Of a stretch of 64,000 bases of DNA, positions 59,310 through 64,000 are shown piece by piece. The translations under genes and the position numbers were made by a program. The notes beneath the pieces were generated by a model. The model was not told where the DNA came from. It made no database searches and saw only the letters and a list, made by a program, of their open reading frames with translations. Location: positions 387,192 through 451,191 of the forward strand of contig JBHOQS010000015.1 of assembly GCA_042408875.1 (NCBI GenBank), in the 5' to 3' direction. Position 1 is the first letter of the stretch. The number at the start of each line of letters is the position of its first letter. The stretch is from JBHOQS01 sp042408875. GTDB taxonomy: Bacteria > Chloroflexota > UBA11872 > JBHOQS01.

Positions 59310-59693
59310 GCTCCCTCCTCGACCTGCCGCTGCGCTGCCACGTTTGCTTGGTACGGCAGGTGTGATCCGAGCGTCCATGTCTTCTGCTGCACCTTCCTGC
59401 ATAGTTCCTGCATGGAGCGCTCCACCAGGGATTATCGGCAGGAGTCTCGCCTGGATGAGAAGGGCACAGGTAATACAGGTAATACGGGTAATGCGTACCG
59501 CAGAGTAACTACGCGGGCGCCGCCGGGCGGCATGGAGGGCAGGCAGCAGAGTGTACGACGGTCACGTATGGCGAGTGCACATGTTCAAGATTAGGATCTT
59601 GTGGATCTTATAGGGATGATGGAATGTCTATACCGTTACCCGGTCTATAGAAGAGATGAGGGATGACGGAAGGTTTACGCCTCTACCTAGTCT
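59310..59693. other. Intergenic region without a recognised gene
   Basis: About 380 bases with GTAATAC-type short repeats (59469-59497) and no convincing coding frame or promoter. It lies upstream of fliS and downstream of the leftward binding-protein gene. Confidence 0.6.
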
Positions 59694-59747
59694 GCCACGA
59701 CATGGCCAGCTCGGGCAGACCGGGTAGCTGCCCGGGGCAGTCGTGGC
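59694..59747 (-). terminator. Nested two-level hairpin
   Basis: An outer stem GCCACGAC/GTCGTGGC (59694-59701 with 59740-59747) encloses an inner stem CGGGCAG/CTGCCCG (59712-59718 with 59728-59734). It lies about 43 bases beyond the stop of the leftward binding-protein gene. It is a candidate terminator or structured RNA. Confidence 0.45.
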
Positions 59748-59754
59748 GAGCTCT

Positions 59755-59781
59755 TACGCAGTATGCAGTACGCAGTACGCA
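59755..59781. repeat. Four-copy 7-nt tandem repeat
   Basis: TACGCAG, TATGCAG, TACGCAG and TACGCAC follow one another at an exact 7-base period, about 9 bases from the stop of the leftward gene at 59790. A small ACGCCGT-ATTC-ACGGCGT hairpin overlaps the stop codon. Confidence 0.85.
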
Positions 59782-59789
59782 CGCCGTAT

Positions 59790-61499
59790 TCACGGCGTGA
59801 TCAGGGTGAAGGTGACGCGCTCGGCCTGGGCGATCGCCTGGGGGTCGGTGCACTCGCGGCAGCGGGGTAAGACGGCGCCGACGATCAGCCGGTCGAGCGG
59901 GATACCGAACTTGATGATGTAGTCCTGCACGGCGCGAGCGCGCTCCAGCGCGAGGGCAGCCACCTGCTGCTCGGTCAGGCCGCGGTCGGCCGGCCACGCC
60001 GCTGAGCCTTCGATCTTCAGGTAGGTGCCCACCGTGTTGCGCAGCACCGGCACCACGTACTCCTGGATGTCCGCCTGGGCAGCCGGGCTCAGCCGCGCGC
60101 TGCCCTCTTCGAAGATCACCTGCTGGACGCCCAGCACGACGACCGTGGTGGCGCGGCCGAGCTGGGCTTCGCTCAGCCTCGGTACCTCAGCCCGCGCTGT
60201 GAGGTGAAACGTCGGATTAACCGGTGGACGGCTGGTCAGCAGGCTGCTCTGCTGGGCTGAGCGGCGCACAAACGAGGGCTCGAACATCCGCGGCAGCTCG
60301 TCTTCGCGCAGCAGACGAGCCGGCGGACGCCCGCCACTGGCCCACACGTTCTGAGCCTCGCGAAAGCGAGTGTACAGCAGCGGCAGATTCTGCTCAGAAA
60401 AGACATTCTGGTTGTCCGCCAGCGTCGCCTGGGCGAACTCGCTCAGCGCGGCTTTCAGATCATCGCTGCTGGCCACGCCGGTGTACTTGCTGCTCCAGCG
60501 GGCGATCGACGCCGCCGCACGGTCGGGCTGCTCGATCACCATCTTGTTCGCCTCGAACCAGGCGTCGTGGAACGCCTGCACGGCCTCTTGTTTCGTCTCC
60601 AGCGCGCGGCTGCCGGTCACGATGACGTCAAGCGTGACGCGGAACTGCTCCGAGGTCATCAGCACTTTGGCATCAGGTCGCCTCATCGCCTGCTCCAGGT
60701 CCTCGCTAGTCCAACCGATCACCCCATGGGCCTCGCGGGCGAGAAAGCGCCGCACCGCCTGGTTAAGGTTCTCGTGGCCAAAGCGGATCACGCGCTCGGG
60801 CGGGATGCCGGCCACGCGCAGCATGTAGTACAGCAGAAACTCCGACACGCTGCTGTCGGAGTAGGCGAAGGCCTTGCCCTCCAGGTCGTTGAATGTACGG
60901 ACCGTGCTTGCCTCCACCACGGCCTTGTCCGCGCCAGCGGACTCCCCGATGATCGCAGTGATCTTGCCCATATCGGGGTGGCCGTACAAGGCAAAGGTAT
61001 CCATGGTGGTCAGCATGATGTCGAAGCCGCCGTTCTGGAGCAGCTCAGCGCGACGCCACTCGGCGAAGCGGTTCTTATCCTCGATATCGAATGGGATGAA
61101 GCGTACGCCCAGGCCGCGCTTCTCCGCTAGTTTCTCCTGGTACAAGAGTACCACGGGCGCGTAGGGCGGAAACTCCTTGTCGAAGGCGACGGTGACGTAG
61201 CCCAGCCGGAAGTTGCCCTGGGACTCCGGCACCGGCACCTCCGAGCGGATGCTGCTGTCCGGTGCGGGTGTGGTCTGGCCGCCCGGCGCCGGGCTCTGCG
61301 CCGGGTGCGGCGTGGAGGTCACCGTCTCCGCGCCGGGCGGCGGCGTCGACGGTCGGGGCACCAATTCCTCGATCCCGCGCGGGGGCCAGCGAAGCTGCGG
61401 CGGCGCAACGAGCCTCAGGGCGATGGCGCCGCCGTAGACGAAGAGGCCTAGGATCAGGAACGCGACCAGGACATTTCCCCACTTGATACGGCCGTTCAT
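59790..61499 (-). CDS. Membrane-anchored substrate-binding protein fused to an OmpA-like domain
   Basis: A 569-residue protein with an N-terminal anchor (VLVAFLILGLFVYGGAIAL) and a Pro/Ser/Thr linker (residues about 35-92). An NMT1/SsuA-like periplasmic-binding domain follows (about 95-400; YVTVAFDKEFPPYAPVVLLYQ, FDIMLTTMDTFALYGHPDMG). The C-terminal OmpA-like region (about 450-569) reads VVVLGVQQVIFEEGSARLSP and LERARAVQDYIIKFGIPLDRL. OmpA-like domains usually bind peptidoglycan. The combination suggests a wall-tethered ligand sensor. It is downstream of the PspA-like gene in the same orientation. Function unknown. Confidence 0.8.
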   Translation of the reverse strand: MNGRIKWGNVLVAFLILGLFVYGGAIALRLVAPPQLRWPPRGIEELVPRPSTPPPGAETVTSTPHPAQSPAPGGQTTPAPDSSIRSEVPVPESQGNFRLGYVTVAFDKEFPPYAPVVLLYQEKLAEKRGLGVRFIPFDIEDKNRFAEWRRAELLQNGGFDIMLTTMDTFALYGHPDMGKITAIIGESAGADKAVVEASTVRTFNDLEGKAFAYSDSSVSEFLLYYMLRVAGIPPERVIRFGHENLNQAVRRFLAREAHGVIGWTSEDLEQAMRRPDAKVLMTSEQFRVTLDVIVTGSRALETKQEAVQAFHDAWFEANKMVIEQPDRAAASIARWSSKYTGVASSDDLKAALSEFAQATLADNQNVFSEQNLPLLYTRFREAQNVWASGGRPPARLLREDELPRMFEPSFVRRSAQQSSLLTSRPPVNPTFHLTARAEVPRLSEAQLGRATTVVVLGVQQVIFEEGSARLSPAAQADIQEYVVPVLRNTVGTYLKIEGSAAWPADRGLTEQQVAALALERARAVQDYIIKFGIPLDRLIVGAVLPRCRECTDPQAIAQAERVTFTLITP

Positions 61500-61737
61500 C
61501 GGTGGTGTCCATTCCAGCGGCGCCGTGCAGGCCCTGTGCAGGTGCGTGGCGCGGTATCGGTCGGTGTCGGAACGCCCGCGCTACAGAGGGAGCCTCGCAG
61601 CCGGCCGGCGCGTGATGACACAGAGGCATCCGTGCCGGCTCTGCCCTTTTTTTATTTATTTTGTATTTATTTTTCGTATTCGTATATAACGAATAGCGAA
61701 GCCGTCGGGAGGCGAACGTCTGTAGTGAAACGAGCGA
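61500..61737. other. Intergenic region with AT-rich tract
   Basis: This 238-bp gap contains a strongly AT-rich stretch at about 61647-61690 (TTTATT-type repeats then GTATTCGTATAT) in GC-rich surroundings. It lies between the PspA-like gene and the binding-protein/OmpA gene, both leftward. No gene is seen. Confidence 0.6.
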
Positions 61738-62568
61738 CTACGAACGTGACTGCTCCTCGCCCTCGGACCCCAGCGTCGCCGTGGCGCTCTGGGCTGCGCC
61801 GGCCTGCGCCGCTGTGGTATCCAGCGCGCTGGGGGTATAGCCGACCTCAGCGAACAGTTCGTTCAGATTCGCCTGACCTTTGGCGCTGATCCGCTGCTGC
61901 TCGGCCAGGCGCTGCTCGCGCTGACGGGCCAGCAAGCGATCGGTCAGCTCGCGGCGGGCCTCCAGCTTCGCCTCGCGCTTGCGCAGCGAGCCGGCGATCT
62001 GCTCTCGCATGTTGTCGCGGTCCTCGGGAATCATTGCCGCCAGCTTCTCACGCATCTCCAGCGAGCGCTCGCGCAGCTGGGCCATCCCGGCGCGGCGAGC
62101 CAGTCGTGCATCCTCGCGGGCCAGGCGACGCAGCTCGGCCACACCCTCTTCAACGAGAGTGAAGGCCTCCTCCTTGTCGCGCAGCGCAGCTTCTTTCTCT
62201 TGCTGAAGCATGGCTAGGTGCTCCTCTGCCTCGGCCAGCTCCTCGGCAAGCTGGGCAGCGCGAGCCAACTCCCGCTGCTCGGCCTCGGTGTCCCCGCGAG
62301 CCTTGGCCGCATTCGCCCGGGCCACTGCGTCGCGGGCCTGGGCACGCAGATCCTCCACCTCGACCACCGCCTCGCCGATGTCCATGGTGAGTTCGGCAGC
62401 ATACGCGCCAATATCCACGGCCAGCATGCGCTGGCGTTTGAGGTCCTCGGCCCGCCGCTGGCGGTCGTACTTCAGCCGACGCTCCACGCTGAACCGCTCG
62501 TCAGTGCGCTCGACGAAGATGCTCGTCAGCAGCCCCAGCCACTCGCCGATCTTGCGCAACAAGAACAT
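61738..62568 (-). CDS. PspA/IM30-like coiled-coil protein
   Basis: A 276-residue protein with an N-terminal amphipathic or hydrophobic stretch (MFLLRKIGEWLGLLTSIF) and almost entirely helical, charged sequence after that. The alternating Ala/Glu/Arg pattern predicts a long coiled coil, as in PspA, Vipp1 and IM30, which coat and stabilise stressed membranes. Classic PspA motifs are weak, so the assignment is tentative. The start at 62568 was chosen because AGGAGG lies six bases upstream. The binding-protein/OmpA gene follows 238 bases later. A 3' PolyAla/Thr/Ser tail is unstructured. Confidence 0.65.
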   Translation of the reverse strand: MFLLRKIGEWLGLLTSIFVERTDERFSVERRLKYDRQRRAEDLKRQRMLAVDIGAYAAELTMDIGEAVVEVEDLRAQARDAVARANAAKARGDTEAEQRELARAAQLAEELAEAEEHLAMLQQEKEAALRDKEEAFTLVEEGVAELRRLAREDARLARRAGMAQLRERSLEMREKLAAMIPEDRDNMREQIAGSLRKREAKLEARRELTDRLLARQREQRLAEQQRISAKGQANLNELFAEVGYTPSALDTTAAQAGAAQSATATLGSEGEEQSRS

Positions 62569-62813
62569 GGCCATCCTCCTGTGCGCACGCCAGTACCGCC
62601 GCCCGGCGCAGACGCATATCCTTGGGTAGAGTGTACTAGGCCGGGCGGACGAATGCCAGACTCCAGCCCGACGGTTTCAGGACAAGGGCATGACGGCGGG
62701 CAGGACAGTGTACGAGAGCGGCGCTGAGCGACTACGCACCGAGAGCGCCGGAAGACGACGCGCTACCCGCGTTGGTGACCTGTAACTACGCATGGCTGCC
62801 GGGGCGCACCTAC
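62569..62813. other. Intergenic region upstream of the FadR-type regulator
   Basis: This is the left part of a 333-bp gap between divergent genes. No gene or clear leftward promoter was found in it. The promoter and operator of the rightward gene follow at 62814-62871. Confidence 0.55.
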
Positions 62814-62842
62814 TTGACAGGTGCACCGCTGTCCACTATACT
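62814..62842 (+). promoter_or_regulatory. Strong sigma70-type promoter of the FadR-type gene
   Basis: A perfect TTGACA (62814-62819) is followed after exactly 17 bases by TATACT (62837-62842), which matches 5 of 6 positions. The start codon is 60 bases downstream. Confidence 0.75.
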
Positions 62843-62850
62843 GTTGATGA

Positions 62851-62871
62851 TCGACATGTCAGACATGTCTG
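62851..62871. promoter_or_regulatory. Palindromic operator for the GntR/FadR regulator
   Basis: GACATGTC is followed by the perfect 12-base palindrome CAGACATGTCTG (62860-62871). Overlapping GACATGTC half-sites are present. It sits 8 bases after the -10 box, where repressor binding would block transcription. The position and symmetry fit a GntR-family autoregulatory site. Confidence 0.65.
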
Positions 62872-62901
62872 AGTTATGGAATGGCCCTCAGGAGGCAGCC
62901 A

Positions 62902-63708
62902 ATGGACCTGAAACGCACTGCGTCCCTGGCCGGCGACATCCTCGGGCCTGTGGCGGGGCCACCACTACTGTACCGCAGCGTCCAGGAACGGATCAAGCGC
63001 TACATCTTGGAGCACGACCTGCAGGCCGGCGATCCCCTCCCCCCTGAGACCCACCTGGCTCGCACCCTGGGCGTCAGCCGCTCCTCCGTGCGCGAGGCGG
63101 TCAAAGCCCTCGAATCGCTGGGCATCCTGGAGACCCGCCCCGGCAAGGGGCTCTTTGTGCGCCCCTTCTCTCTTGACCCCATCCTGGATAACCTGGCCTA
63201 TAGCCTCCTGTTCGATCGGGACAGCGTCACCGAGCTCTTAGAGGTGCGCGAGCACCTGGAGGTGGGCCTGCTGCCCCAGGCCATGCGCACCCTCTCCCCC
63301 GGCCAGCTTGAGCTCCTGCGCAGCCTAGTGCGGCGCATGCAGGAGAAGGCCGCCCGGGGCGAGCCCTTCCCCGAGGAAGACCGCTTCTTCCACCGCACCT
63401 TAAGCGAGGCCACCGGCAACCGTCTGCTGGTGAAGCTGCTGGACGTGTTCTGGATCGTCTTCCTGCGTCTGCGCAATCGCACCGTGCGGGTGGACCCGGC
63501 ACCCCAGCGCACCTGGGAGCACCACCAGCGCATCCTGGCGGCCATCGAGGCCGGGGATGTGGCAGCTGCCCAGCAGGCCATGGTGGCGCACTTCAGCGAC
63601 CTACACCGTCGGCTGGCCCTGGCCCAACCGGGCCCCCGGGGTGCCGCGCCGCAGACAGCCGATGAGGCGTCGACGCCGGGGGGCCGGCAGCGGGAGGGCG
63701 AGGCGTGA
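62902..63708 (+). CDS. GntR family regulator, FadR/FCD subfamily
   Basis: A 268-residue regulator with an N-terminal winged-helix domain (residues about 24-88; PPETHLARTLGVSRSSVREAVKALESLG, then RPGKGLFV) and a C-terminal FCD ligand domain (RFFHRTLSEATGN, EHHQRILAAIEAGD) with the expected metal-binding Asp and His residues. FadR-type proteins usually respond to organic acids or sugar acids. AGGAGG lies six bases upstream of the ATG at 62902. Its stop overlaps the GTG start of a DapA-family gene, so the two are an operon. Confidence 0.93.
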   Translation: MDLKRTASLAGDILGPVAGPPLLYRSVQERIKRYILEHDLQAGDPLPPETHLARTLGVSRSSVREAVKALESLGILETRPGKGLFVRPFSLDPILDNLAYSLLFDRDSVTELLEVREHLEVGLLPQAMRTLSPGQLELLRSLVRRMQEKAARGEPFPEEDRFFHRTLSEATGNRLLVKLLDVFWIVFLRLRNRTVRVDPAPQRTWEHHQRILAAIEAGDVAAAQQAMVAHFSDLHRRLALAQPGPRGAAPQTADEASTPGGRQREGEA

Positions 63709-64000
63709 GGACCGCTGAGGCGGCGGACGCTCAGGCGTGGACGTGGTCGGCGGCGCTGCGAGGAGTAGTGCCGCCGCTGATCACCCCGCTGGATGCGGCT
63801 GGGCATGTTGACCGAGGGGCCCTGGCTGCGCTGGTGGAGCACGTCCTGGCAGCGGAGTGCAGCGGGCTGTTCGTGTTGGGGGGCTGCGGCGAGGGGGCCT
63901 GGCTCACGGCGGCGCAGCGGGCGGCGGTGGTCCGCACCGCCGTGGCCGCTGCGGCGGGGCGGGCGCCGGTGCTGGCCGGCGTGCTGCTGCCCGGCACGGC
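63705..64000 (+). CDS. DapA-family lyase/aldolase, 3' end outside window
   Basis: The first 98 codons of a dihydrodipicolinate-synthase-superfamily protein. The segment LRGVVPPLITPLDAAGHVDRGALAALVEHVL and the following GLFVLGGCGEGAWLTAAQRAAV match the N-terminal barrel, where G-T-T-G-E is usual but here the motif is GGCGE. The catalytic lysine lies beyond the window. The GTG start overlaps the regulator stop as GTGA, with GGAGG seven bases upstream. With a FadR-type regulator, it is likely a sugar-acid aldolase or dehydratase rather than lysine biosynthesis. Confidence 0.85.
   Translation, partial: MRTAEAADAQAWTWSAALRGVVPPLITPLDAAGHVDRGALAALVEHVLAAECSGLFVLGGCGEGAWLTAAQRAAVVRTAVAAAAGRAPVLAGVLLPGT

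Noticed and set aside
1..64000. tRNA, rRNA and insertion sequences
   Set aside because: Scanning by eye for T-arm motifs, transposase-like proteins and terminal inverted repeats with target duplications gave nothing convincing; tRNAscan-SE and an IS search would settle it.

Overview
The window is GC-rich bacterial chromosome, most likely from the phylum Chloroflexota (Thermomicrobia or Chloroflexia type). This is an inference from gene content: an ANTAR response regulator, DUF58/transglutaminase pair, YfhO-like protein, DUF5317, BTAD-type ATPase regulator, stand-alone GroEL paralogue, MurT, small cupredoxins, and a binding-protein/OmpA fusion beside a PspA-like protein. No rRNA, tRNA, CRISPR array or insertion sequence was recognised.

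Layout. 0-5 kb: housekeeping genes (coaBC 3' end, cyclophilin-like protein, yggS-yggT, aroA), a decayed tyrosine phosphatase and a cupredoxin lipoprotein. 5-9 kb: leftward DUF58/transglutaminase pair. 9-20 kb: rightward ANTAR regulator, YfhO-like protein, a MarR-HlyD unit with a strong promoter and palindrome, YihY, a leftward creatininase-family hydrolase, then a three-gene cassette (40-aa membrane peptide, DUF5317, leader-peptide-like protein). 20-30 kb: BTAD/TPR regulator, divergent GroEL, beta-propeller protein, and leftward cinA-murT. 30-36.5 kb: a frameshifted sugar-binding lipoprotein, RibD-type reductase, HPr-kinase-like ATPase, RidA, a Gfo/Idh oxidoreductase and two tandem cupredoxins. 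36.7-41.8 kb: a leftward operon of an AI-2E protein and a heterodimeric ABC exporter with one degenerate ATP site. 42-48 kb: SAF-domain oxidoreductase, DnaQ-UvrC fusion, and an enolase-superfamily dehydratase coupled to a second Gfo/Idh protein. 48-55.4 kb: a MacB-like export set (lipoprotein adaptor, double FtsX permease, two ATPases, one with an AbrB-type tail). 55.4-56.2 kb: a PhoD pseudogene. 56.4-59.3 kb: pdxA2-like dehydrogenase, sortase, fliS and fliT. 59.8-62.6 kb: binding-protein/OmpA fusion and PspA-like protein. 62.8-64 kb: FadR-type regulator with promoter and operator, translationally coupled to a DapA-family lyase cut by the window end.

Functional themes. Several genes fit sugar-acid use (enolase-superfamily dehydratase, two Gfo/Idh proteins, SAF oxidoreductase, PdxA2-like dehydrogenase, FadR plus DapA-family lyase). 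Others fit envelope work (two long-coiled-coil adaptors, ABC exporters, sortase, PspA-like system).

The most unusual structural signal is a recurrent one. Short tandem duplications, often with a 7-nt period, sit directly on or beside stop codons (3.5, 25.6, 27.8, 50.25, 57.4-57.6, 59.76 kb) and in some 5' leaders (36.6, 42.0, 45.5 kb). A 40-nt block of the same kind has split the PhoD pseudogene at a precisely reconstructable point.
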